Assembly (NCBI GenBank): GCA_037953745.1
Contig: JBAKBP010003143.1
Span: 62,001-126,000 of the forward strand
From: Lithodes maja
Taxonomy: Eukaryota > Arthropoda > Malacostraca > Decapoda > Lithodidae
Reading direction: 5' to 3'
Length of the DNA stretch: 64,000 nt
Shown piece after piece: positions 52,468 to 62,521 of the stretch. Below the pieces are notes generated by a model that saw nothing but the letters and a program-made list of their open reading frames with translations, ran no database searches and was not told where the DNA came from. The stretch's first letter is position 1; every line of letters starts with the position of its first letter. Both the position numbers and the translations under genes were made by a program.

Positions 52468-52757
52468 GTTGGCGGCAGGGTAGAGACTGTTTTGGTGGCG
52501 TACATGCTGTCTGGTGGCGTCGCCTAGCGACGCCTGGTGACCACGGAACGAAATATTTACGCGCGCCATTCGAAAGCACACACGCAAGCAATGGTACAGT
52601 GTTGTACCACCCGGGTTCCTCGGGTCAAACCATAATGGTACACACGTGTACCACCCGGGGTTGAAGGGTTAAGCTCATGCCTTAGATAAGGCATACCGGG
52701 TATTGGCCCTTCTTTCGTGCTGTCATTACCTAAGGCAGACCGGGTAGGAAGGGTTAA

Positions 52758-52799
52758 AAACACACTCTTGGGGTCACGCCAATCTGCACGCCCGACCTA
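52758..52799. other. Short flank between MITE and LINE-D2
   Basis: 42 bp, no assignable feature. Confidence 0.4.
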
Positions 52800-53841
52800 T
52801 CTAGTCTTTTTTTTTTTTAAAAGAGACAATGAACGGAGGAAGGAAAAACACAGATAAAACAAAAAGGTCCATGTGCCTAAAGGCATCCTCCATTCATAAA
52901 ATGTTTGTAACAACTGGATTTAAACATTTGTAGATTGTAAGTTTGTGGAAAGCAATTCGAGGGAAGTGAATTCCAAAGAGTAGTAGCTCTGGGGATAAAT
53001 GAATTCTGATAAGCAGAAGTTCTGCATTGTGGAGGAGAAAGTGTAAATTCATGGGCGCTCTCAGCTGCCCTAGTTCTACGGGGAAAGATGTGGAGAGGCG
53101 GCACAATTGAAGCAAGTTCCTCGGAACAATTGCTGTGAAAATATCTGTAGAATAATGCAAGGGATGCAACGTTTCTTCGTATGGATAATGTAGGAAGGTC
53201 CTGTGTGATTGCAGGGTTATTGATTAATCTAATAGCTTTATTTTGAATTTTGTCCAACTGCCTCAATGCAACCACTCCACTTCCACCCCACAGAGGTGAA
53301 CAGTAATCCATCTGAGAACGCACATGACTTTTATATATCACGGCCAACTGCTCGTCAGTGAAGAATTCTCGAACTCTGTACAGGAGTCCCAGTTTTTTAG
53401 AGGCATTCTTAGCAATGCTTCTAACATAATGTGTCCAGCTCAAGTTAGTAGTTAATGTTACACCGAGAATGTCAATACTAGGGGAAGTGGGAATATTTAC
53501 ATCATTAAAAAATATATGGGAGTCGGTGAGATTCTGTCGGTTAGAAAATTGAATGTATTTGGTTTTCTGTGCATTAAAGGAAAGTAGATTCTTTTGTCCC
53601 CATCCATTAATTCTAGAAAGGTCCTGGTTCAGAGAAATTGCAGTGTTTATTTTTGAATTTATAAGATCGGGTTGGGTGAAAGAATTGGTAAATGTGAAGG
53701 AACTGTGGAGTGTTGAGTCATCTGCGTAGGAATGTATTGGATTATGAGTGGTAGATATGAGATCATTGATATGAATGAGGAACAGAATTGGGGCCAAAAC
53801 TGATCCCTGGGGAACACCAGCATTTATTGAGTGAAATTGAG
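52800..53841 (-). mobile_element. LINE-D copy 2, 5' truncated
   Basis: Same 3' A-tract end and same sequence as 3197-4235 with few differences; the match to copy 1 ends at gtgaaattgag (53841). It carries 52877-53797. Confidence 0.88.
52877..53797 (-). pseudogene. LINE-D2 RT C-terminal part
   Basis: 306 codons: FLIHINDLISTTHNPIHSYA, YADDSTLH, RINGWGQKNLLSFNAQKTK, ILGVTLTTNLSWTHYV and the C-terminal FPRRTRAAESAHEF. YADD is present, but motifs A and B are truncated away. Uninterrupted. Confidence 0.85.
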
Positions 53842-54257
53842 TCTAATCCTATTCTAAAACATCTCCGATAGTACAAATGAGCAAAAGACTCGCTATCCAG
53901 ACAGAAGAACGAAGAATGAAGAGCAGTCGGAACCACACATCTGTCAGCAGCGACCCCCGGAGCGAGAAGAAGGAATGGCGCATCACCGTCTTGGGGCGAA
54001 CCCACGCTATCAACATCCACACGATGGGAAGCATAGCAGATTAGGAGTTCTAATCTTTTTTGTTTCTTATTTTTATTTTTTTCGTAGTTGGCATCCGCAT
54101 CATAAAGACGAGTCCGTAAGTGATTATGAGCGTATGCTTACGATGTTTGGTCTCTTGCACTCCGGGGCGGGTGATTTGAACAGCTGACTCTGGGGTTCAA
54201 AGAGTGCCATTACCGTTTAAGGCATATCGTCAATGATGGAGGGGCCACTAATAAATA
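53842..54257 (-). mobile_element. Divergent DIRS left terminus (DIRS-D)
   Basis: The minus strand starts TATTTATTAGTGGCCCCTCC like the other DIRS left ends, then diverges but keeps their layout: a ctacgaaaaaaataaaaata-like stretch, then gatgttgatagcgtggg. It is cut by LINE-D2 at 53841. A separate subfamily. Confidence 0.65.
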
Positions 54258-54540
54258 TAGATTAATAACAAGTATGAGAGTAGTATTCAATTGTTTGCAT
54301 GAAAGCATGCTAACCCAGATAATCACATCCATGATCAGAACTAGATTGGAATATGCAGCGGTAGTATGGTCCCCCATTTAAAAAAACACAAACAAATTGG
54401 AGAAAGTACAACAAATAGCAACCAAACTGATCCCAGAACTAAAGGACCTACATTACCCCGAAATACTAGAAAGACTAAGGCTTCCCACGCTAGAGGAGAG
54501 AAGAGTTCGAGGAGACCTGATAGCAATGGATAGATGCATG
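54258..54540 (+). pseudogene. L2-like RT C-terminal fragment (copy 4)
   Basis: VVFNCLHESMLTQIITSMI and RTRLEYAAVVWSP, a stop, then KVQQIATKLIPELKDLHYPE and LPTLEERRVRGDLIAM. Same region as 3121-3196 plus 7637 onwards. Interrupted on the left by DIRS-D. Confidence 0.75.
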
Positions 54541-54775
54541 AGAGTGCTTCCACCGTCATGTTCAGACGGTGGAAGACCACCGTCCTGTGGTATGGGAGAA
54601 GAAAGTGGAAAAATATATTGAGGAAAAACTTCCGCGTAGTGGCACGGGCAAAGGAAGCATGTCTTGACAAAGTAGCCTGGAGACGGTTCTGTCGTGGCCA
54701 TCCTTTAGCGGATGGTTTCCCAGTGGGAAACAAGTGTCGGAGATGATGATTACGATGATAATCATGATCCATCAA
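54541..54775 (+). mobile_element. LINE 3' end with (GAT)n-like tail
   Basis: LDKVAWRRFCRGHPLADGFP resembles the AWGRFVRGHP end of the RTE-like family, followed by gatgatgattacgatgat. A 5'-truncated end only. Confidence 0.5.
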
Positions 54776-55160
54776 TCATTTGCATTTTCAATGACATTAG
54801 TGAATAACAATGCCATATCAATATGGCATATATATTATTTATGCTCTAGGAATAATTTTGTTTTATTATTCTAAATACTGCTTCCTTCAATACATAAACA
54901 ATGAAAATATAAAATATTACTTGGGACACATGAAGAATAAAAGAAGGACATTCACATACTTTTGACCACATTTGCACATTCATTTGAATAGCAATTATCC
55001 AGAGTTGGTGATTAATGAATGATTATTAACTTCAGAGGTACCAGTGGCCTATTGCCTATGAAATAAACCATGTGGTGATTACATTTTTATCTGGGATTGT
55101 ATTGAAATTGACAGTTAATGATAAGAAGGAGAGAGATTATAGCTTAATTTAAATTTTCAG
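54776..55160. other. No gene seen; possible intron sequence
   Basis: AT-rich, with a short palindrome (tgccatatcaatatggca at about 54811). Ends in ttaaattttcag, a good splice acceptor for the block that follows. Confidence 0.4.
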
Positions 55161-55399
55161 GTGTTTGGATGCAGTGTTGTCCATCTCGTCCAACGTAACC
55201 AGTGGGCGTGGTATCTTTGACACCAACATCGAGCAGCGCCCCAAGACCCGTAAGGCCAAGGTTGGTGCAGAACCCGGCAGTGACATCCTGGCATCCTACA
55301 TTCTGGCCCGGCGCTGGCAGAGACTGAACACACGCTACGAGGCTCGGGCCTTCATTCAAGACCACAACCTTAGTGAACGGGCTCTCAACTTCTGTAAAA
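55161..55399 (+). CDS. Candidate host exon (unrecognised protein)
   Basis: 239 bp, more GC-rich than its flanks, bounded by ttttcag on the left and gtgagg on the right, and open in one frame: CLDAVLSISSNVTSGRGIFD, QRPKTRKAKVGAEPGSD, ILASYILARRWQRLNTRYEA, RAFIQDHNLSERALNFCK. It does not resemble any transposon protein here. I do not recognise the family. If real, the upstream exon lends 2 nt and the downstream exon must complete a codon after 1 nt. No other exon of this gene is found in the window, so it may be a lone exon between TE-filled introns. Confidence 0.5.
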
Positions 55400-55663
55400 G
55401 TGAGGTTATTTCTTTGGGTGCTATGCTAATTGCTAGTTCGATATATATTATAGCATACCGGTACTGTACAATAGTAAGTATTTTTCTTTTTTCCACCTAA
55501 ATTGAACCCCTAGTAGCTGATTTCTTTATACTTAATGGAAAATTATAAAACTACTACCGGTATGTGTCTGCATAATGGAAAATTATAAAACTACTACGTC
55601 TCTGCATCATATACACTATATCCCTAAGTTTCCATAACTAAACATATTTCGCTACTAAATCTT
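55400..55663. other. Non-coding, with a short tandem duplication
   Basis: aatggaaaattataaaac and about six following bases occur twice (about 55532 and 55575), joined by ccggtatgtgtctgcat. Otherwise AT-rich. Confidence 0.5.
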
Positions 55664-56262
55664 CATAAAGATATATGAGGATTCACGAACTGCAGTGAGT
55701 GTGAAAGGTGTACTGAGTGAGGAGTTCACAGTCCGTGTTGGAGTTCATCAGGGTTCAGTGTTAAGCTCCCTCCTCTTTTTTATGGTCCTGGACGCACTGT
55801 CTAGAGATTTTAGATCCGGACTCTCGTGGGAACTGTTTTATGCAGACGATTTAGTCCTAATAGCTGACAATGTGCAAGATGCTAAGGCCAAATTCAGAAG
55901 ATGGAGAGAGGGCATGGCGAGCAAGGGTTTAAGAGTCAATATTAACAAAACCAAGGTTATGCATTGTAGATTGAGACGAGGCAATATGGAAAAGGGCGCA
56001 TACCCATATGCAGTGTGTAGAAAGGGTGTGGGCGCTAACTTGATTCGGTGTAGCATCTGCCGATGTTGGGTGCACCATGGGAGTAAGCGCTGTAGTAGAA
56101 TAAATGGACCCCTGCTGAAGGATAAGTCAGAAATTGAGAAATTTGAGTGCGTAGAATGCAAAGGCGAGCTTGTGTTAAATGATGATCCTGTGGCTGTGAA
56201 TTTTGGAAATGAGTCATTGGAGCTGATGGACAAGTTTTGTTGCATATCAATGTTATTTGTAC
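55664..56262 (+). pseudogene. LINE RT fragment with C-terminal zinc finger
   Basis: IYEDSRTAVSVKGVLSEEF, VRVGVHQGSVLSSLLFFMVL (motif B), LFYADDLVLIAD (YADD), RVNINKTKVMHC; then AVCRKGVGANLIRCSICRCW, VHHGSKRC and FECVECKGEL, a PHD-like zinc motif common in one arthropod LINE group. The frame is open and is cut at 56262-56273 by DIRS-C1. N-terminal RT is absent. Confidence 0.75.
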
Positions 56263-56273
56263 TTATTCAACAT

Positions 56274-57093
56274 TATAGGTTTGACTCCTGCAAGGAGATA
56301 AAGAAAACCTAGTATTTAGTAGTGGCCCCGTAATCATTGACGAACATGCCTATTACATAAGGCACCCTCTTCAAACACTCATCCGCCGTAGTTTGAATCT
56401 ACCGCGCAGAGCATTTAAAATTTGAGGAGCCTTCATCATGAGCGCACGCGACCTCACTCATGGCTTCAGTCATTATGAATTGGGTTCTCACTACGAAAAA
56501 CTTCGTAAAAACTAAAAACAAAAAGAAAATAAGAATAACTATTCAATAAGCTTTCCATCATATTGTGGATGTACTTATGTGGATCTTTGACCAGACACTA
56601 CTGCAGGCGTCATTCTTCCTTCACTGACATATCAAGTAAACCAAAATCCTTAATACATCAACGAATGGGAAGGGGATGGTCGGGAGGGCCCCAGTCGTCA
56701 ATGATTATGGGGCCACTACTAAATATTAGGTTTTCTTTATCTCCTTGCAGGAGTCAAACCTATAATTTATTAGTGGCCCCTCCATCATTGACGAACATGC
56801 CTGATATCTAAGACTGGAGGGGGACATTTGTAATCATATCATAACTCTAGTAAAAGCAGATAATCAAACAACCACATAGTATTCTTACTTTTGTAAAAAG
56901 GTATATTCGGGTGCATAAACTTTATACAGCCTAAATCTTCAAAAAGGGGTACAAGCAGGAGTGTGCTTCAAAGAAGCCTGCTTGAAAAAGGGTTAACTCT
57001 GAGACTCTGTACACAGATCTGCTAGTTAAGAAGGCACCCCACTTAAAGTAAGTGGTGAAAACTAAAAACTTATAAGTTTACATGTGCACATAT
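56274..57093 (-). mobile_element. DIRS-C1 right end (DIRS-A subfamily)
   Basis: From the plus side: right ITR (56274-56630), ICR (56697-56802), then DIRS-A-like 3' UTR up to gtgcaca at 57090, where DIRS-C2's right terminus interrupts it. No genes remain in the window. Confidence 0.85.
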
Positions 57094-57445
57094 TATAGGT
57101 TTGACTCCTGTAAGGAGATAAAGAAAACCTAATATTTAGTAGTGGCCCCGTAATCATTGACGAACATGCCTATTACATAAGGCATCCTCTTCAAACACTA
57201 ATCCGCCGTAGTTTGAATCTACCGCGCAGAGCATTTAAAAAACTGAGAGCCTTCATCATGAGCGCACGCGACCTCACTCATGGCTTCAGTCATTATGAAT
57301 TGGGTTCTCACTACGAAAAAACTTCGTAAAAAATAAAAACAAAAAGAAAATAAGAATAACTATCTAATAAGCTTTCCATCATATCGTGGATGTACTTGTG
57401 TGGATCTCTGACCAGACGCTGATTCAGGCGTCATTCCTCCTTCAC
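57094..57445 (-). repeat. DIRS-C2 right ITR
   Basis: Starts tataggtttgactcctg, then the shared ITR to gcgtcattcctccttc. Matches 44946-45296 inverted. Confidence 0.88.
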
Positions 57446-57517
57446 TGACATATCAAGTAAACCAAAATCCTCAATACATCAACGAATGGGAAGGGGACGG
57501 TCGGGAGGGCCCCAGTC

Positions 57518-57622
57518 GTCAATGATTACGGGGCCACTACTAAATATTAGGTTTTCTTTATCTCCTTAGAGGAGTCAAACCTATAATTTATTAGTGGCCC
57601 CTCCATAATTGACGAACATGCC
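57518..57622 (-). repeat. DIRS-C2 internal complementary region
   Basis: Joint reads gagtcaaacctataattta then ttagtggcccctcc, i.e. right end joined to left end. Confidence 0.85.
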
Positions 57623-58189
57623 TGATTTCTAAGACTGGAGGGGGACATTCGTAATCATATCATAACTCTAGAAAAGTAGATAATAAAAACAACCACATAG
57701 TATTCTTACTCTTGAAAAATATATTTACTCATTGGCGTAGGCTGAAAATATACAAGAAAAAGGGGTTCAGGCAGGTGTGTGCTTCAAAGAAGCCTGCCTG
57801 ACAAAAAATGGGTAACCCTAAAGATTCTGAACACAGATCTGTAGTTACAAAGGCACCCCACTCGACGAGTGGTGACAAAAATAACAAGTTATAAGTTTAT
57901 ATGTGCACATCATAAACCCCAACATAATCGTGGAGATAAATTGCAAAGGATCTCCACTGATTCTAAAATTAAATTGCTTTCGCAGCTAAAACTACTATAA
58001 CAACCCCGTTGTTTTGTACTAACATTGTACTAGCACAATTTCTCTCTGAGAAATTTTCATATCACATTAACCTTACATTGTATCACAGCTCTCATACTCC
58101 GGCGGGGTCTAGGGTGTCCTATGTCAACTGACTGCACCCCCCCCCCCACCCCCCCTTGTGAAAATAAACAAAAGTGACTGTAGGGCCAC
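57623..58189 (-). other. DIRS-C2 3' UTR
   Basis: Non-coding and homologous to 44175-44765; includes the C-rich tract 58134-58155, the G tract of the element's sense strand. Confidence 0.7.
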
Positions 58190-59170
58190 CTAGACCCTCT
58201 GCCTTAAAGCTATACATGGTAAGGAAGGTTTGTCTAGAGCAACTGACAAGTATCTAGACAAAAACGTATGATTAGACGCCCACAATTGAGTGGACGCGAT
58301 ATCTTCCACTGAAAAGTTTTTCAGGAAACGTAAAGAGGCTGCCCATTTGCGTAAATCGTGGGCCCTACCCACCACGCCGGGATTACTCTCTTTAATGACT
58401 TCGACCAGAAGAGAGGCTAATCGCCGTTTAAGTAAGCGTTTACCCGTACTTGCTACCCATAAAGCACCTTGGGGGTTTAAAGGAGCTACTCTCAAATATT
58501 TGGTTAGAGCTTGCACTGGACATAGATTATGATGCACCTTTCCCCTTTTTAATGCTGGCACCGTGAACTCAGAAAACACGTGTGCACTGTGCTCATTCTT
58601 GGCTACAAAACCTGGGGAAGGTGCAATGTAAATACATTCGTTAAGTCTACCAAACCTCAGGCAATTAGGTGTGTTGCTCATCGCCGCCAGCTCAGACACT
58701 CTGTTCCCGGTGGCCAAAGCCATAAGGAAAACCGCCTTTTTTAAGAGTAAAGCAAAGTCTGCAGTATTTTGGTACAGACGAGAGTGAAGTAAAGACAAAG
58801 CTTTGTCGAGAGACCAAGTAGGCATAAGCTGACGGGGAGGTGGGCGAAGTTTAAAACAAGCTCTCATAAAACCTGTTTCCTCCGCCACCGGTATGGAAAG
58901 ACCTGTAAGGTCTAAAAAGGGCACTCTAATCGCAGTTAAGTGATTTTTTAATGTTACCACCGATAAATGTTTCTGCTCAAACAGATAATTCAAATAATTG
59001 AAAACTAAAGCCACTGACGGTACATTCTGTTCCGTTCTGATAATCCAGGAAGTAAAGGCTTGCCAATGTGAGTGATACTGACGTTTCGTAGACTGAGTAT
59101 ATTGATTGATTAATTTATTGGTCACATCTCTACCGTATGGTGCCAGCCACTTGGCCTCCTGAATGTCCAT
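58190..59170 (-). CDS. DIRS-C2 tyrosine recombinase, intact
   Basis: 326 codons from ATG 59170 (MDIQEAKWLAPYGRDVTNKL); the frame is open much further upstream but this ATG overlaps the RT end. N-terminal SAM-like part: residues 1-140. Catalytic domain: Arg157 (ATGNRVSEL), His271-x-x-Arg274 (GRAHDLRKW) and nucleophile Tyr307 (FLSRYLSVAL). In DIRS elements this enzyme inserts a circular DNA copy without target duplication, replacing a DDE integrase. No stop or frameshift is seen, so it may be active, and is the only whole copy in the window. Confidence 0.92.
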   Translation of the reverse strand: MDIQEAKWLAPYGRDVTNKLINQYTQSTKRQYHSHWQAFTSWIIRTEQNVPSVALVFNYLNYLFEQKHLSVVTLKNHLTAIRVPFLDLTGLSIPVAEETGFMRACFKLRPPPRQLMPTWSLDKALSLLHSRLYQNTADFALLLKKAVFLMALATGNRVSELAAMSNTPNCLRFGRLNECIYIAPSPGFVAKNEHSAHVFSEFTVPALKRGKVHHNLCPVQALTKYLRVAPLNPQGALWVASTGKRLLKRRLASLLVEVIKESNPGVVGRAHDLRKWAASLRFLKNFSVEDIASTQLWASNHTFLSRYLSVALDKPSLPCIALRQRV

Positions 59171-60626
59171 AATGCAAAAGTCAGCGAGGTCGCTAGGTTG
59201 CCAATCGTGTCTAAGTGGAAATACCCGACCGGGAGCGATACCGGGTCCGGGCACCACGTTTTCAATTGCTGGTACCACAACTGCGCCGGCCACAGGGGCA
59301 CGATTAGCGAGACTAAGCCTCGATAATCTCGTAGTTTGTTCACTACGTGGCACATTAGTGACGCATCTGGCGGCGGAAACAGATAGATGGAGCTCCATCT
59401 GTTCCAGTCTGTCACTAAGGCGTCTGGCCCCCCTGCCTGCGTTATCGCCCGGCGGGTGAGGTATAGAGGGAGTTTGTGAGTCTCCTCGGATGCAAAAAGA
59501 TCCACTTGTGGATGGGAGAGCTCTGCAATCATTAGGTTGAAAATGGGTTGCTTGAGCTCCCCTTCTACTGTCGTGCTCTGTCTCCGGGACAGAGCGTCTG
59601 CCCAGATGTTCGCTACGCCTGGGAGATAAGATGCGTGAAGGTAAATTTCTAGTCTGTTGGCTAGAGTAAAAATCTCTTCCGACACGTTTAGCAACCCCCT
59701 TGACCTCGTTGATCCTTGCTTCTGAATACAGTGAACCGCATTCAGATTGTCCATTCTGAAGGCCACCGACTTGCCCCGTAATGCCGGGCCGTGAGCCTGA
59801 AGGAAATACAAGGGGACTAGTAATTCTTTGACATTGATGTGAGAGATTTCTAAGTGGGACCAAAGCCCCTGACCCTGGTGCCCCTGATTTGATTGAAATC
59901 CCCAACCTATTGTGCCTGACGCATCCGTGTCTATCCATACCATTGGTGGAGGAGAAGTCCATGACATTATTGAGTGCAACGTTTCCCTCTTTGCCCAGAC
60001 CGCTAGCAAGGTGTGGATTAATTTCGGGATGGGCCATAATTTTCCCGCCGGTAAGAGCGGGAAATATTTGTTGCCTTCCAATATTAATCGTTTTACTTTC
60101 AACCGGCCCAACTTGACAGTTAGTTGAATCCAGTTGAGAGAGCCGACCAGAGACTCCCAGACCCTTCGCGTCATAGTCAGACTGTGAAGAAACATGAACA
60201 GTTTCCTGCGAAACCTGTTGCGATTGTCCACACTCTGACTCAGAGTGAGAGCGGCCGTGTCCCAGACCAGCCCTATCCACTGAATTACTCGTGAGGGAAC
60301 AAGGTTTGACTTTACCAGATTTACCTTGAAGCCTAGAGTTTTGACATGATTTAAAATGATATTGACATGTTTTATGCATAAATGTTGTGTCTCTGCCACC
60401 ACCAGCCAGTCGTCCAGATACCACAACACTCTGATCCCCTGTTTTAACAATGGCATCAGGGCTTGCCGGACTAATTTCGTGAATAATCGAGGTGCTAGGT
60501 TCAAACCGAACGGCATCCTTTGAAAAACAAAATTTTGGTGCCTGATCCGGAAGGCCAAAAACCTTTGAAATCTTTTGTTGACCGATACGTGCCAATAGGC
60601 GTCTGTCAGGTCTAGTGAACACATCC
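59124..60626 (-). pseudogene. DIRS-C2 RT (palm onward) and RNase H
   Basis: About 500 uninterrupted codons: MCSLDLTDAYWHVSVNK (motif A), FVFQRMPFGLNLAPRLF, WYLDDWLVV, IDTDASGTIGWG, NVKELLVPL, RMDNLNAVH, NIWADALSRR, PQVDLFAS. The fingers (60627-61067) lie in a different frame because of one extra T at about 60627 (GGTTTGG against GGTTGG in DIRS-B), just before motif A. Otherwise near-identical to DIRS-B. Confidence 0.88.
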
Positions 60627-61069
60627 AAACCTCCCGGCGGAAGTGTTAGCCTGATTTGGTGTACTGTTAACATTCTGAAAGATTCGTTGTGAATATGAAG
60701 GTTCAGGTAAGACAGGTCTACGACCGGCCTCATCTGAACACTGTCCCTTTTGGGAACCAAAAATAGTTTGGACGTGAATACAGGGTAATTTGGGGGGACC
60801 GGGATGATGACATTCTTGGCAATCATTTCCTGGACCAGTGACTCCACCTCTAAAGAAACAAAATTCGCCGTTGTCGGCTGACGTAAGCGAGGTCGCCGGA
60901 GCCACTGCCAAGTGATGCCTTTGCGTGCCACCATCCGTGCCCAAGTGTTTAATGGCCATGCTTGGTGACACGTTCGGAACGACCCAGTTAGCAGACAAGG
61001 GTTCGCCGGCTGTACTACCCTCGGGTCCTCCGGCCTTAAGGTTGGCACCGGGAGTGAGAGAGACTTTAG
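60627..61069 (-). pseudogene. DIRS-C2 RT fingers
   Basis: LRPEDPRVVQPANPCLLTGS, FLVPKRDSVQMRPVVDLSYL and RMLTVHQIRLTLPPGG. Entered from the gag -1 site at 61069-61075. After the extra T it runs into the -1 shadow frame and on to the recombinase without a stop (61048-58190 is one 952-codon frame). Confidence 0.85.
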
Positions 61070-61327
61070 TTTTTTGATGGTGGGGTTGGTGGTGCTGGAC
61101 GCTTTGCCGGCTGGCTGGTGTTGGCCGACGACTGGCCCTGGCCTGGCTTATGCTGGCCGCGTCCTCTCTGACCTGAAAACCTACTCTGTCTATGCCTGTA
61201 CTGACCTTGGGGGGAGTGGGAAGACTTAGGCGGAAGAAAGGGTTTAGATCCCCCTGGCTGAGCTTTAGTAGTTGGCCTGGGTTTGGGGAAGGTAAATGTA
61301 AGTTTCTTAGAAGGGGTGGAACTGTGC
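61066..61327 (-). pseudogene. DIRS-C2 gag C-terminal end and frameshift site
   Basis: The Gly/Arg/Gln-rich gag tail (QRGRGQHKPGQGQSSANTSQ) down to the stop at 61066-61068. The A AAA AAC heptamer (complement at 61069-61075) is kept. Cut at KHS by piggyBac-3, in a TTAA that is also present, uninterrupted, in DIRS-B (about 39052). Confidence 0.85.
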
Positions 61328-61770
61328 TTAACCCTCCAGCCCCGGGGGCTATAGCTTACGACTGTACTGCTGTACCGGGGGTTTTGAGGATTTTTGGCCT
61401 ATGTTAACTACTCTGTAAATGAATGAATATTGCATGTAATGTTGTGAATAAAAAAAAATAATGTTCCACAAACCTTCCTCTGTCGAATGGCGTTGAGTAG
61501 AGGTCTCTAGCCCCTCTGGTTGCATAATGGTGAGCGCGGGAAGACGAGTGCTTTTTTATGCGGGAATTTCCTCCCGCGTCCGAAAGCGTCGGCCCGCCCT
61601 GGCTACGACGCACCTAGCCGCTCGCCGCGCCAAAGTATTTATCTCCCTTAGACGATTTTAGTGTTTGATATTGAGAATGTGATGTTTATTTGATATTTTC
61701 TAGTTATTTTGAGGCCAATTATATAAAATATGTTTATTAGGGTATCAATTTCACTGATATTGGTAATTTT

Positions 61771-62277
61771 CACTCGATACCGTACATTTTATTAGTAATT
61801 GAGGTATGTTATTGTTGTATTAGGCACTGATTATTCGTTATCACAGGTGTTTATTATACTTTGGCCATCAAATATTAGGTCTTGTGTCACTTTCACTTTG
61901 ACAAATATGCTTTAGAGAGTGTCACTGTCACTGATAATGCTCATTTTCACTCGATACCGTACATTTTATTAGTAATTGAGGTAGGTTATTGTTGTATTAG
62001 GCACTGATTATTCGTTATCACAGGTGTTTATTATACTTTGGCCATCAAATCTTAGGTCTTGTGTCACTTTCACTTTGACAAATATGCTTTAGAGAGTGTC
62101 ACTGTCACTGATAATGCTCATTTTCACTCGATACCGTACATTTTATTAGTAATTGAGGTAGGTTATTGTTGTATTAGGCACTGATTATTCGTTATCACAG
62201 GTGTTTATTATACTTTGGCCATCAAATCTTAGGTCTTGTGTCACTTTCACTTAGTTATATGATTTGTAAACGTTTTA
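61771..62277. repeat. 177-bp tandem repeats in piggyBac-3 (about 2.8 units)
   Basis: Units begin at 61771, 61948 and 62125, spaced 177 bp, as in piggyBac-1. Confidence 0.9.
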
Positions 62278-62521
62278 TATACAATTTATTGTGTCTTTTT
62301 TCACTGATTTATATATTTCTATAGGTTCTAATCATATGAATGTCACTTGGTATATACATATGTGTCACTTTCACATATTATTATGGTGGAATTGTATTTG
62401 TATCAATTTTCTCATAATACTTGACTTTTTTATTATAATACATTGGTTTTCTTCCACTTTTTGCCTATATATAATTATAGTGTACATATTGTCATTTTAT
62501 TTGGCAATTTCAGTATGATTA

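Larger units (their letters stand above)
48120..52668 (-). mobile_element. piggyBac-2, PGBD4-like transposon
   Basis: 4.5 kb between TTAA 48116-48119 and 52669-52672; TIRs CCCTCCAACCCCGG and CCGGGGTTGAAGGG. Same subfamily as the deletion copy at 41641, distinct from piggyBac-1/3. The transposase is broken only by a tRNA-derived SINE. Confidence 0.93.
47719..52753. mobile_element. piggyBac-type MITE family A, copy 2, holding piggyBac-2
   Basis: Flanked by TTAA 47715-47718 and 52754-52757. Left piece 47719-48115 and right piece 52673-52753 match MITE-A1 and meet at its internal ctattaagct, where piggyBac-2 inserted. Confidence 0.92.
57094..61327 (-). mobile_element. DIRS-C2 (DIRS-B subfamily), right four fifths
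   Basis: Right ITR 57094-57445, ICR 57518-57622, 3' UTR, recombinase, RT-RNase H and the gag end, then piggyBac-3 at 61328. Very close to DIRS-B, so a young copy. The left ITR and leader would lie beyond the window. Confidence 0.9.
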
